Origin: an uncultured Eubacteriales bacterium
Lineage (GTDB): Bacteria; Bacillota; Clostridia; Tissierellales; Peptoniphilaceae
Length of the DNA stretch: 64,000 nt
Reading direction: 5' to 3'
Assembly: GCA_900539225.1 (NCBI GenBank)
Contig: UQBO01000003.1
Coordinates: 1 to 64,000, forward strand
Part shown: positions 24,828 through 33,241 of the stretch, one piece after another
Layout: every line of letters starts with the position of its first letter
Position numbering within the stretch: position 1 is the first letter of the stretch
Notes under the pieces: generated by a model
Seen by the model: the letters and a program-made list of their open reading frames with translations, nothing else
Told to the model about the DNA's origin: nothing
Database searches by the model: none
Translations under genes and position numbers: made by a program

Positions 24828-24955
24828 AAAGATAGATTATATTCAAAGATGAATATGAGTTTAAAAAATAAAATATATAATTTAAGAGGTGAGAGTTATG
24901 TAAACATTATTATTTATAAAAATTAGTAGGATTATATTCAAAAAGGAGGAAAATT

Positions 24956-26074
24956 ATGAAAAAGTTATTTGTATTATTATTAATAGTTGTTTTTTTAACA
25001 CAAATTAATATATTTGCAATAAGCCAACATACAGACTATTTAAATGAATCTAAAAAAGATGAAGTAGTAAATTATGTGAAAAATCAAATTATTGATCTTT
25101 ACTCAGAATACTATAGTATTCCTAAAATTGATGTAGAAATAGAATATGTTGATGCATCGAATAATGAGTTAATAGTTCATACATTTGTAAATTTTACGAA
25201 AATCCTTAAGATAAAATCGGCGGAAGATCTACCTTTTGTAAAAGGAATGATTTTGGAGCTTGAAAATATTGAAGATAATTATGAAAAAATGATAAAGAGT
25301 AGTTATATAAATAGCGTTATAAGAGATTTACAAAATAATTATATTGGAATAGAGCAAGAAGAAACTTCAGAATTTGCAGTTAAAATATCTACGGAGTTAA
25401 AAAGAGCTAATAATTATGAGCAAGAATATAGTATGTTTTTTATAGGAGATGACGGCTCTACAGCTACAATTCAAGAATGTAAACTTCCAAATGAGGAATT
25501 AATGATAAATGGTGGAAAAGATAAAATTAAAAAATTAAAATTCTTAAAAAATGAGCTAAGAACCACATCAGTTGCGCAAGATTATGATAGAATACTAGCT
25601 AGGGATTATGTAAGAACGTGGACAGATTCATGCGGAGCATGCCATTGTTTTGAGTGTGATCCATCTAAATCGGTCTATAATCCTAAATTTCAAACGCATC
25701 ATAAACGTGATTGCGCAAATTATGTTTCTCAAGCAATTAATGCTGGAGGAATAGAAACTAATTCGAAATGGAGACCTGGATTAGATACTTGGGACAATAC
25801 TGGTCACTCAAGATATGGATTAGTTGACTATTTAGTTGACAATGATTTATTTTTCAAAACTAGTGATAAATATAAAGCTTGTGCCGGAAGTGTGATTATG
25901 TGGTTAGGCAAAAATACATCACATGTAGGCATGGTAGATCAAAATGATACAATAACAATGACATATTGCTCACATACTAATGATAGGAAGAACTATTCTT
26001 TTAAAAATTTTAGTGGTATAGAGTTTTATGTTCCAACTTGGGATTCTTATTCAGGAACATGGATTTCCCAATAG
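24956..26074 (+). CDS. Secreted protein with C-terminal amidase-like (Amidase_6) domain
   Basis: A 372-residue exported protein with a hydrophobic signal (residues 4-20). The N-terminal half is acidic and unassigned. The C-terminal 170 residues hold YNPKFQTHHKRDCANYVSQAINAGG, the hallmark of the putative amidase family (PF12671) with a CHAP/NlpC-like Cys, followed by GSVIMWLGKNTSHVGMVDQND with the likely catalytic His. Extra Cys pairs (SCGACHCFEC) sit just before. A cell-wall or peptide amidase is likely; the substrate is unknown. The AAAAGGAGG SD is strong. Two lipoproteins and a BlaI/BlaR1-like pair follow, suggesting a cell-envelope response. Confidence 0.85.
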   Translation: MKKLFVLLLIVVFLTQINIFAISQHTDYLNESKKDEVVNYVKNQIIDLYSEYYSIPKIDVEIEYVDASNNELIVHTFVNFTKILKIKSAEDLPFVKGMILELENIEDNYEKMIKSSYINSVIRDLQNNYIGIEQEETSEFAVKISTELKRANNYEQEYSMFFIGDDGSTATIQECKLPNEELMINGGKDKIKKLKFLKNELRTTSVAQDYDRILARDYVRTWTDSCGACHCFECDPSKSVYNPKFQTHHKRDCANYVSQAINAGGIETNSKWRPGLDTWDNTGHSRYGLVDYLVDNDLFFKTSDKYKACAGSVIMWLGKNTSHVGMVDQNDTITMTYCSHTNDRKNYSFKNFSGIEFYVPTWDSYSGTWISQ

Positions 26075-26088
26075 AAGGAGATAATTAA

Positions 26089-26622
26089 ATGAAAAAGTCA
26101 GCAGTTTTATTTGTATTGCTTTTATTATCGATATTAACTTTAATTTCTTGTAATCGCAAAGAAAAAAGCACAGAAACAAATAATAGAGATTATTATTTAT
26201 ATAAGAATGATAAATACGGATTTACTCTTGAAATACCTGAGTGGAACTATAACATTCAATTATTTAACGTTAACGATGATTCTGGTGCAGAAGAATATGG
26301 TTACGAGAAGCAATATGATAATGCAACGACTATAAATTTTATGATATTAAGGAGAGAAAAAGATTTAGACATAAGCTTTTATACTGCCTTTGAACTTATT
26401 GTATCAGAAAAAAATAATTTAGATTCTAATCTTACAAAATTAGGGGAGAAAGACGGGAAAATATATTACTACAAAGAGCTTAAAGAAAATGATGTCATGA
26501 AGGAAATAGAAGATAAAAAATACAGTGACGATAAATATATTGCTAGAATTAAGAATTTAATTAAAGAGCTAGAGCCTATGCACAAAGAAATTATACATTC
26601 ATTTAAATTTATTGATGCATAA
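26089..26622 (+). CDS. Lipoprotein, paralogue 1
   Basis: A 177-residue lipoprotein with lipobox LISC near residue 21. Core: DKYGFTLEIPEWNYNIQLF, a central IVSEKNNLDSNLTKLGEKDGKIYYYKE and the end ELEPMHKEIIHSFKF. These landmarks are repeated in the next gene, so the two arose by tandem duplication. The pattern resembles small beta-rich envelope lipoproteins that open with a YGFTLEIP-type strand. Function unknown. It starts 14 nt after the amidase stop. Confidence 0.8.
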   Translation: MKKSAVLFVLLLLSILTLISCNRKEKSTETNNRDYYLYKNDKYGFTLEIPEWNYNIQLFNVNDDSGAEEYGYEKQYDNATTINFMILRREKDLDISFYTAFELIVSEKNNLDSNLTKLGEKDGKIYYYKELKENDVMKEIEDKKYSDDKYIARIKNLIKELEPMHKEIIHSFKFIDA

Positions 26623-26660
26623 TATTTTGTGTTGTAAATATAAAATTTAAATAAATTGGA

Positions 26661-27179
26661 GTGATAACTATGAAAGCTAAAAAGTTTTTTATATTTTTAA
26701 TGCTAGCAATATTAGTACTCTGCTTTTCTATAGCTTGTAATATAGAAATTGGAAAAGAACAAAAATCTAATATTCGTGAACATAATGATGCTAATGAAAA
26801 GTATTTATACATCAATGATGGTTATGGCTTTACTCTTGAAATACCAGAGTGGAAGTACGATATTATGCTGATAGATGTTGTAGATGACTCAAAAGGTGAG
26901 GCTGCAGATAGCAATAAAGAAACTAAGACTATAAGTTTTATTATTGAACAGAGGGATAGAGAGTCTTTAATTAGATCATATTGCCCAGTGTTTGAGATAG
27001 TTGTTTCTAAGAAAAGCGACTTGGGTGGCAATTTTGAAAAGCTTATAAGTAAGGGAGATAAAACTTTTTATTATCACATATGTGAAGATAATGGAGATGA
27101 TAGTGCTGTAGAAAGCATGCTTGAAGAATTAAAACCCATGCATAAAGAAATAAAAGATTCGTTTAGAAGTGATGATTAA
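26661..27179 (+). CDS. Lipoprotein, paralogue 2
   Basis: A 172-residue lipoprotein with lipobox SIAC near residue 21. It shares YGFTLEIPEWKYDIML, FEIVVSKKSDLGGNFEKL and ELKPMHKEIKDSFR with the gene before it, while the segments between have diverged. The preferred start is the ATG at 26670 or 26661; the SD (GGAGTG) favours 26670, which shortens the product by three residues. A long hairpin closes the transcript. Confidence 0.8.
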   Translation: MITMKAKKFFIFLMLAILVLCFSIACNIEIGKEQKSNIREHNDANEKYLYINDGYGFTLEIPEWKYDIMLIDVVDDSKGEAADSNKETKTISFIIEQRDRESLIRSYCPVFEIVVSKKSDLGGNFEKLISKGDKTFYYHICEDNGDDSAVESMLEELKPMHKEIKDSFRSDD

Positions 27180-27205
27180 CTGTAATCTGTAAAATTTTAA
27201 ATGAA

Positions 27206-27268
27206 TTAGTTTGATATGTGCAATTTAATGATTATGTAGCCAAATTGCACATATCAAACTAAGTTTTT
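27206..27268 (+). terminator. 21-bp perfect hairpin with short T-run
   Basis: 27206-27226 and 27242-27262 are perfect reverse complements around a 15-nt loop, followed by G and five T. It is likely the terminator of the amidase-lipoprotein transcript. The stem is far longer than the 7-10 bp terminators elsewhere in the window. Confidence 0.8.
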
Positions 27269-27292
27269 AGAACTTAAATATGATGATGGATA

Positions 27293-27308
27293 GTATTTTT
27301 AACAATAC
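27293..27308. promoter_or_regulatory. Dyad GTATT-N6-AATAC before blaI-like gene
   Basis: A 16-bp dyad with 5-bp arms ends 4 nt before the SD of the BlaI-like gene. It is a plausible autoregulatory operator, but no second copy was found at the amidase promoter, which has a different inverted repeat. Confidence 0.35.
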
Positions 27309-27323
27309 AGAAAGGAGGTACAT

Positions 27324-27707
27324 ATGAATTTATCAGATAGTGAGTTAATAGTTTTAGAGGAATTATGGAAAGGAGATTGTCTAGATGAAAACGGAGAGAT
27401 AACTGCTTTAGAATTATCACAGATACTTAATGAAAAAAATAATTTTTCTAAAAGTTCAAGTTACACCTTTATAAACAGACTAGTAGAAAAAAATGCACTT
27501 AATAGAAGATATCCAAATTATATAATTAAACCAGTAATTAAAAGAGAGGATCTTGGAAACAATCAAATACAGAAAATTATAGACACGGTTTATAAAGGAT
27601 CATTTGTAAAATTATTTTCAGCATTTGTAAATAATAAAAAAATTACTAATACTGAGCTAGAAGAAATGAAAGATATTATTTCTTCAATTGAGATTAAGGA
27701 TGAGTAA
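27324..27707 (+). CDS. BlaI/MecI family repressor
   Basis: A 127-residue winged-helix repressor. LSDSELIVLEELWKGD and ITALELSQILNEKNNFSKSSSYTFINRLVEKNAL form the DNA-binding domain, with the recognition helix near residues 47-60. The C-terminal half should dimerise. In classical systems cleavage by the partner BlaR1 relieves repression. The AAAGGAGG SD is strong. The partner gene begins 3 nt after the stop. Likely targets are this pair and the upstream amidase-lipoprotein unit. Confidence 0.88.
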   Translation: MNLSDSELIVLEELWKGDCLDENGEITALELSQILNEKNNFSKSSSYTFINRLVEKNALNRRYPNYIIKPVIKREDLGNNQIQKIIDTVYKGSFVKLFSAFVNNKKITNTELEEMKDIISSIEIKDE

Positions 27708-27710
27708 GCT

Positions 27711-29084
27711 GTGTTTGAAATAATTAAAGTAAATGCTGTTAACAAATTAATTAAAAGTGTATTATTAATTGCGGCAATACTATTATTGAGAAAATCATTT
27801 AATAGAAAAAGTATAAAATATGCCAATAAAATTATGTGGTCATTGCTTTTTGTGTATCTAATTATTCCTTTTGGCGTGCAAGTAAATATAGAAAACTCTA
27901 GCTATGGGCCCATATTAGATGCATGCTTTTCATTTATTAAGAATTTAAATGAGTATACAGAGTTATTACTTATAAAATTCGCAAATGTTTTATATTTAAA
28001 AAAACGATTGATAGCAGCAATATTGTTTTTAATATATCTAATATTTACAGCTATAAAAACTAATAAAGCTTTGAGAAGTGCTAATAAAGTCAATAATCAC
28101 AGCATTAATGAGTATATAAGTTCATTTAATCTAAAAAGAAGAGTAGAAGTTTTAATAAATGATAAGCTCGAAACACCAGTAAGCTATGGATTTTTCAAGC
28201 CAAAGATTGTTTTGCAAACATATATTTTAAAAGACGATATTATCTTAAAAAATGTAATTTATCATGAGATGATGCATATAAAAAAATGTGATATATTTAT
28301 AAACTATTTAAAATATATGCTAGCATGTTTTTATTGGTACAATATATTTGTGCTTTTAGCTCTAAAATATATAGATGAAGATATGGAAATACTTTGTGAT
28401 AAATTAGTTATAAATAAAATGGGTGGATCAAATTTAGCAAAAAGAGAATATTTAGAAACAATGCATAAACTGTCTACAGTAGAAAATAAAAATGTAAATA
28501 AATTCGTGTCAGAATTAAATCCAACAATAGAAAGGATGAGGATTATGAGCTCATATAGAATAACAAAGCTTGGTGTACTATCATTAGTACTTGTATTTAT
28601 CCTAAGTTTAAATTCATTTGCTTATTTTAACGTCGAAGCAGATGATAAAGTAGTATCAAGCGTAAAAGCTCTGGACGATGGAGGTGAGATACTTAGTGAC
28701 AGAGTAGAGATGATAGACAAAAACGAATATGAAAAAATTAATAAAATGTCAGATGATTTAATAGCATTAAGAAAAATTGATATAGATTATAATGAAGTTT
28801 TAGATGGGCTTGAAAGTAGAACATATAAATTTAATATGTTTTCATCTGATACAACATATCATAATGGCTTTACAATTAAATTGAGCGAGATGTCTTGTAG
28901 CTCTGGATTGAATTATGAGATAATGATACAGGAAAACGAAAGGGTTATTTATGATGAGACATTTGATAAAGAAACAATATTAAAAGTTAAGGCCAACCAA
29001 GATAATGAATATAAGGTAGTAATTATGAATAAACAAGGAAAAAAATTAAAATATAATATTCAAATAAATAGTTATGTTAGATAG
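27711..29084 (+). CDS. BlaR1-like M56 membrane metallopeptidase
   Basis: Signal-transducing membrane protease. It has helices near residues 5-25, 35-52, 85-108 and 205-222, with the zinc motif H185-E-M-M-H189 on the inner face and DEDMEILCDKLV as the third-ligand region. A further helix lies near 290-310. The C-terminal 145 residues are exported but are not the class-D beta-lactamase-like sensor of classical BlaR1; the domain is short and beta-rich. A GTG start follows blaI by 3 nt. It probably senses a non-beta-lactam signal. Confidence 0.85.
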   Translation: MFEIIKVNAVNKLIKSVLLIAAILLLRKSFNRKSIKYANKIMWSLLFVYLIIPFGVQVNIENSSYGPILDACFSFIKNLNEYTELLLIKFANVLYLKKRLIAAILFLIYLIFTAIKTNKALRSANKVNNHSINEYISSFNLKRRVEVLINDKLETPVSYGFFKPKIVLQTYILKDDIILKNVIYHEMMHIKKCDIFINYLKYMLACFYWYNIFVLLALKYIDEDMEILCDKLVINKMGGSNLAKREYLETMHKLSTVENKNVNKFVSELNPTIERMRIMSSYRITKLGVLSLVLVFILSLNSFAYFNVEADDKVVSSVKALDDGGEILSDRVEMIDKNEYEKINKMSDDLIALRKIDIDYNEVLDGLESRTYKFNMFSSDTTYHNGFTIKLSEMSCSSGLNYEIMIQENERVIYDETFDKETILKVKANQDNEYKVVIMNKQGKKLKYNIQINSYVR

Positions 29085-29198
29085 ATATTGAGGTGTAGCA
29101 TGTAAAAGTATGCTTAACGAATGCGGGATATAATCTGTAGCACGAAGAATATTAAGAGATTTAAATTCTTATGATTTATACATAAGGGGGGATAATAA

Positions 29199-29591
29199 AT
29201 GAGTAAAAGTAAAAAAATAATATATGCCATATTAATTATTGTAATATTTTTTGTAGCATATAAATTGATTAACAATAAAAATACAAATAATGAAGAGGTT
29301 TTATATCCAGCTATTAACGATGAACTAATTAGTGAATTGGAAGATGGAAAGAAACCATATCTATTTGACAGTGAAGGCGTTCTTTATGAATATCTAGCTA
29401 AAACATATCCAGATAGTAAATTTGAGGTAAAAGATAAAAAAGACAGTGACAACACCATTATCTATAATATAAGCTTAGCTGATAAGGATAAAGACCTTGA
29501 ATTAAGTTTGAAACAAAAGGAAATTGAACTTAATAAAGAAAAGTTAAATATATGGGTTGTTACAGACAGTAAAGAAATAATAAATAAGTAA
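29199..29591 (+). CDS. Single-pass membrane protein, unknown
   Basis: A 130-residue protein with an N-terminal anchor (residues 7-23) and a charged extracellular part (INDELISELEDGKKPYLFDSEG, KDKKDSDNTIIYNISLADKD). I recognise no family. The SD region is AAGGGGGG, a G6 run. It is the last gene in the block bracketed by repeat III. The 114 nt before it contain an SD with ATG-TAA at 29100 and nothing else assignable. Confidence 0.72.
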   Translation: MSKSKKIIYAILIIVIFFVAYKLINNKNTNNEEVLYPAINDELISELEDGKKPYLFDSEGVLYEYLAKTYPDSKFEVKDKKDSDNTIIYNISLADKDKDLELSLKQKEIELNKEKLNIWVVTDSKEIINK

Positions 29592-29597
29592 ATTGAT

Positions 29598-29639
29598 TAT
29601 ATAAGGGCTTAGTGATTAAGTCCTTATATTTTTGCAAAA
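29598..29639 (+). terminator. Intrinsic terminator, repeat III copy 2
   Basis: Identical over 42 bases to 24733-24774. It closes the block and lies directly upstream of the purC promoter. Confidence 0.88.
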
Positions 29640-29654
29640 ATATTTTCATAATGA

Positions 29655-29683
29655 TTGAAAAATGTTTTTCTAAGTGATATAAT
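29655..29683 (+). promoter_or_regulatory. Promoter of purCFBA operon
   Basis: TTGAAA (29655-29660), 17-nt spacer, extended TGA-TATAAT (29678-29683). The surrounding segment closely resembles the promoter region at 52456-52508. Confidence 0.8.
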
Positions 29684-29713
29684 TAGAATGTAATTTTTAA
29701 GGAGGATGACGAC

Positions 29714-30421
29714 ATGGAAAAGTTAGAACAAGTATATGAAGGCAAGGCAAAGAAGGTCTTCAAGACTGATGACCCTAAGAAATTTATCTTGTCTTACAAG
29801 GATGATGCTACTGCATTTAACGGCAAGAAGAAAGGTACTATAGTTGGCAAAGGTGTTGTCAACAACAAGATGAGTAACTTTTTCTTCCAAAAGCTTGAAA
29901 AAGAAGGCATTCCAACTATATATCTAGAAGAATTAAACGACAGAGAAACTTTGGTTAAGGCTGTTGAGATAGTTCCACTAGAAGTTATAGTTAGAAACGT
30001 AACTGCAGGCAGCTTCTCTAAGAGGATGGGTGTTGAAGAAGGTAAAGAATTACTTCACCCAATAGTTGAGTTCTCATACAAGTCAGATCCACTTGATGAC
30101 CCATTTATCAACGATGATTATGCTACAGCACTTGGTCTTGCTACTAAAGAAGAAGTAGACACTATAAAAGACTATGCAAGAAAGGTAAATGACTACCTTT
30201 GCAAGCACTTTAAATCTGTTGGCATAAGACTTGTTGACTTCAAGCTTGAATTTGGTAGATATGACGGCAAGATCATCTTAGCTGACGAAATCAGTCCAGA
30301 CACTATGAGACTTTGGGACTACGAAACTAACGAAAAGCTTGATAAAGACAGGTTCAGACGTGACCTTGGTAATGTTGAAGATGCATACCACGAAGTCATG
30401 AGAAGACTTGGACTAGAATAA
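29714..30421 (+). CDS. purC: SAICAR synthetase PurC
   Basis: Phosphoribosylaminoimidazole-succinocarboxamide synthase, joining CAIR and aspartate with ATP. It opens with YEGKAKKVFKTDDPKKFILSYKDDATAFNGKK, continues with EVIVRNVTAGSFSKRMG and ends with ILADEISPDTMRLWDYETNEKLDKDRFR. The length (235) is typical. AAGGAGG is 8 nt upstream. The stop overlaps the purF ATG. Confidence 0.96.
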   Translation: MEKLEQVYEGKAKKVFKTDDPKKFILSYKDDATAFNGKKKGTIVGKGVVNNKMSNFFFQKLEKEGIPTIYLEELNDRETLVKAVEIVPLEVIVRNVTAGSFSKRMGVEEGKELLHPIVEFSYKSDPLDDPFINDDYATALGLATKEEVDTIKDYARKVNDYLCKHFKSVGIRLVDFKLEFGRYDGKIILADEISPDTMRLWDYETNEKLDKDRFRRDLGNVEDAYHEVMRRLGLE

Positions 30422-31809
30422 TGTTTGATAAAATACATGAGGAGTGCGGCGTTTTCGGAGCTTATTCACTTAAACACGAAGACGTCTCAACTCTGATTTA
30501 CTACGGATTATTCGCTTTACAGCACAGAGGACAAGAATCTTGCGGTATTGCTGTAACAGATACCAAAATGAGCCAAAACATCCAGGTTTATAAAAACATG
30601 GGTCTAGTTAATGATGTTTTTAATAAAGATAATTTAGCTAAACTTAATGGCAATCTTGGTGTTGGACACGTTAGATACTCAACTTCAGGCAATTCTACTG
30701 TTTCTAACGCACAGCCACTAGTTATAAACTACTGGAAAGGCACTCTAGCCATCGCTCACAACGGCAATATTGTTAATCAAAAGGCGCTTAAGGAAGAACT
30801 TTCACAAACAGGAGCCATATTTCAAACGACTTCTGATTCTGAAATCATTCCTTATCTTATAGCAAGAGCTAGACTTGAATCAAAATCTGTTGAAGAAGCA
30901 GTTGTTAAGGCTATGCCAAAGATAGTTGGTGCTTATTCACTAGCTATAGCAAGTCCTAAAAAGTTAATAGCAGCGAGAGATCCTAACGGTTTCCATCCAC
31001 TTTGTATTGGTCAAAAAGAAGATACATACTTTGTATCGAGTGAATCATGCGCTCTCGATGCAGTTGGAGCAAAGTTTATAAGGGATGTTGAACCGGGTGA
31101 AGTCGTTATAGTTACTGAAGAAGGAGTTAAATCCGTATATAAATATGAAGCGAAAAAATCCACTTGTATATTTGAATACATTTACTTCGCAAGACCTGAC
31201 TCAGCCATTGACGGCATCAGCGTTTACGAAGCAAGACTAAATGCGGGTAGGATGCTTCACAAGAGATATCCAGTCGATGCAGACGTAGTCGTTGGCGTTC
31301 CAGACTCAGGTACACCGGCAGCATACGGCTATGCACAAGCAGCTAATATACCATTCTCCATAGCTTTCATCAAGAATAATTATGTTGGTAGAACATTTAT
31401 TAAGCCTAGTCAAGATCAAAGGTCACAAGGCGTTTCTATCAAGCTAAATATTCTTAAGGATGAAGTTAAAGATAAAAAGATAGTTTTGGTCGATGACTCC
31501 ATCGTTAGAGGAACGACTATGAAAAATATTGTAAAGCAGCTTAAGGAGCTTGGTGCTAAGGAAGTTCATGTCAGAATATCCTCGCCACCATTCTTATATC
31601 CATGCTTCTACGGTACTGACGTGCCGACAAATAAGGAGCTAATCGCGTTTAAATACACTCAAGACGAGATTAGAGACTACATTGGCTGTGATTCGCTTGG
31701 TTACTTAAAGGTAGAGGACCTTAAGGAGCTTGTTGAAGGACGCTGTGAATATTGCAACGCCTGCTTTACTGGTAATTATCCAACAGAGGTGGAAGATGGA
31801 CAAATATAA
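30421..31809 (+). CDS. purF: Amidophosphoribosyltransferase PurF
   Basis: First committed enzyme of purine synthesis, making phosphoribosylamine from PRPP and glutamine. The nucleophile is Cys9 in EECGVFG, so a short propeptide should be removed as in Bacillus-type enzymes. VLVDDSIVRGTT is the PRPP-binding loop. Cys in the C-terminal CEYCNACFTGNYP and in STCIFEYIYFARPDS fit the [4Fe-4S]-type enzyme. It is coupled to purC by TAATG. Confidence 0.96.
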   Translation: MFDKIHEECGVFGAYSLKHEDVSTLIYYGLFALQHRGQESCGIAVTDTKMSQNIQVYKNMGLVNDVFNKDNLAKLNGNLGVGHVRYSTSGNSTVSNAQPLVINYWKGTLAIAHNGNIVNQKALKEELSQTGAIFQTTSDSEIIPYLIARARLESKSVEEAVVKAMPKIVGAYSLAIASPKKLIAARDPNGFHPLCIGQKEDTYFVSSESCALDAVGAKFIRDVEPGEVVIVTEEGVKSVYKYEAKKSTCIFEYIYFARPDSAIDGISVYEARLNAGRMLHKRYPVDADVVVGVPDSGTPAAYGYAQAANIPFSIAFIKNNYVGRTFIKPSQDQRSQGVSIKLNILKDEVKDKKIVLVDDSIVRGTTMKNIVKQLKELGAKEVHVRISSPPFLYPCFYGTDVPTNKELIAFKYTQDEIRDYIGCDSLGYLKVEDLKELVEGRCEYCNACFTGNYPTEVEDGQI

Positions 31810-33232
31810 TAAATATATATCGCCGTTCTCAGAAAGATACTCTTCTAAAGAGATGCAGTATATATTTTCAGAAGAATATAAATTTAAAACATGGAGAAAG
31901 ATGTGGATAGCCCTTGCAGAAGCTGAAAAAGAGATGGGTCTAGACATATCAGATGAAGCCATCGAAGAGATGAAGGCAAATAAGGACAATCTTAACATCG
32001 AAGTCGCAAAAGAGAGAGAAAAGCTTGTGCGTCACGATGTTATGAGCCATGTCTACGCTTATGGTCTTCAAGCACCAAAGGCAAAGGCAATCATTCACTT
32101 AGGAGCAACTAGCTGCTACGTTGGTGATAACACTGACCTTATCACTATGCACGAAGCTCTTAAGCTTATTAGAAAAAAAGTTCTTACTGTTATGAAAAAC
32201 CTTAGGGACTTTGCCATGAAGTACAAGGATCTTGACACGCTTGGCTACACACACTATCAAGCAGCTCAACCAACTACTGTTGGCAAGAGAGCATGTCTAT
32301 GGCTTCAAGACCTTTACATGGACCTAGAAGAGCTAGATAAATTGCTAGCAGATTACAAATTACTTGGTTCAAAGGGAACTACAGGCACACAAGCCTCCTT
32401 CATGGAACTTTTTGACAATGACGAAGAAAAAGTAAAGAAAGTCGATGAACTTATAGTGAAAAAACTTGGTTTCGACAAAGTTTTAACTATAAGCGGACAA
32501 ACATATACAAGGAAAATAGATGCCAAGATACTTAATGTGCTTAGCCTAATCGCTCAAAGTGCATACAAGTTCTCAGGCGACTTAAGATTATTAGCAAATT
32601 TAAAGGAAATAGAAGAGCCACTAGAAAAAAATCAAATCGGTTCATCTGCCATGCCATATAAGAGAAATCCTATGCGTGCAGAAAGAATCGCATCCATTTC
32701 ACGCTACATCATAGTAAACTCACTTAATCCGCAAATAACTGCCGCAACACAATGGTTTGAAAGAACACTTGATGACTCGGCTAATAAGAGGATAGCTGTG
32801 AGCGAGGCCTTCCTAGCACTTGATGGAGTACTAGATATATACATCAACGTTAGTGACGGACTTATAGTTTATGAAAATGTTATCAAAAAGCACTTAAACG
32901 AAGAGCTTCCATTTATGATAACAGAAAATATACTGATGGAATGCGTTAAACGTGGCGGTGACAGACAAGCCCTTCATGACAAGATCAGAGTTCATTCAAG
33001 AGAAGCACAAAAGAGGATCAAAGAAGAGGGCAAGGATAATAATTTATTAAAGCTAATTTCTGACGACAAAGACTTTAACTTGACTATGGATGACATAGAA
33101 GAGATAAAGGCTGCTTCAAAGATTAGCGGCAGAGCATCTTCACAAGTTGAAGAATTTGTAAGTGAAACTATTGACCCGATACTTGAAAAGAACAAGGACA
33201 GCATCGGTATCAAAGTTGAACTCAATGTTTAG
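31796..33232 (+). CDS. purB: Adenylosuccinate lyase PurB
   Basis: Acts in both the SAICAR and AMP branches. The signature loop SSAMPYKRNPMRAER is present, with TSCYVGDNTD and GYTHYQAAQPTTVGKRA as the other active-site regions. The length is 478 with the ATG at 31796, chosen because GAGGTGG lies 6 nt upstream and MDKYNKYISPFSERY matches the family; a longer frame reaching into purF has no such support. It overlaps purF by 14 nt. Confidence 0.95.
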   Translation: MDKYNKYISPFSERYSSKEMQYIFSEEYKFKTWRKMWIALAEAEKEMGLDISDEAIEEMKANKDNLNIEVAKEREKLVRHDVMSHVYAYGLQAPKAKAIIHLGATSCYVGDNTDLITMHEALKLIRKKVLTVMKNLRDFAMKYKDLDTLGYTHYQAAQPTTVGKRACLWLQDLYMDLEELDKLLADYKLLGSKGTTGTQASFMELFDNDEEKVKKVDELIVKKLGFDKVLTISGQTYTRKIDAKILNVLSLIAQSAYKFSGDLRLLANLKEIEEPLEKNQIGSSAMPYKRNPMRAERIASISRYIIVNSLNPQITAATQWFERTLDDSANKRIAVSEAFLALDGVLDIYINVSDGLIVYENVIKKHLNEELPFMITENILMECVKRGGDRQALHDKIRVHSREAQKRIKEEGKDNNLLKLISDDKDFNLTMDDIEEIKAASKISGRASSQVEEFVSETIDPILEKNKDSIGIKVELNV

Positions 33233-33241
33233 GAGGTATAT

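Noticed and set aside
31730..31795. N-terminal extension of purB into purF
   Set aside because: No SD at the upstream ATG, and the added residues do not match adenylosuccinate lyases; the ATG at 31796 has GAGGTGG and the family N-terminus.
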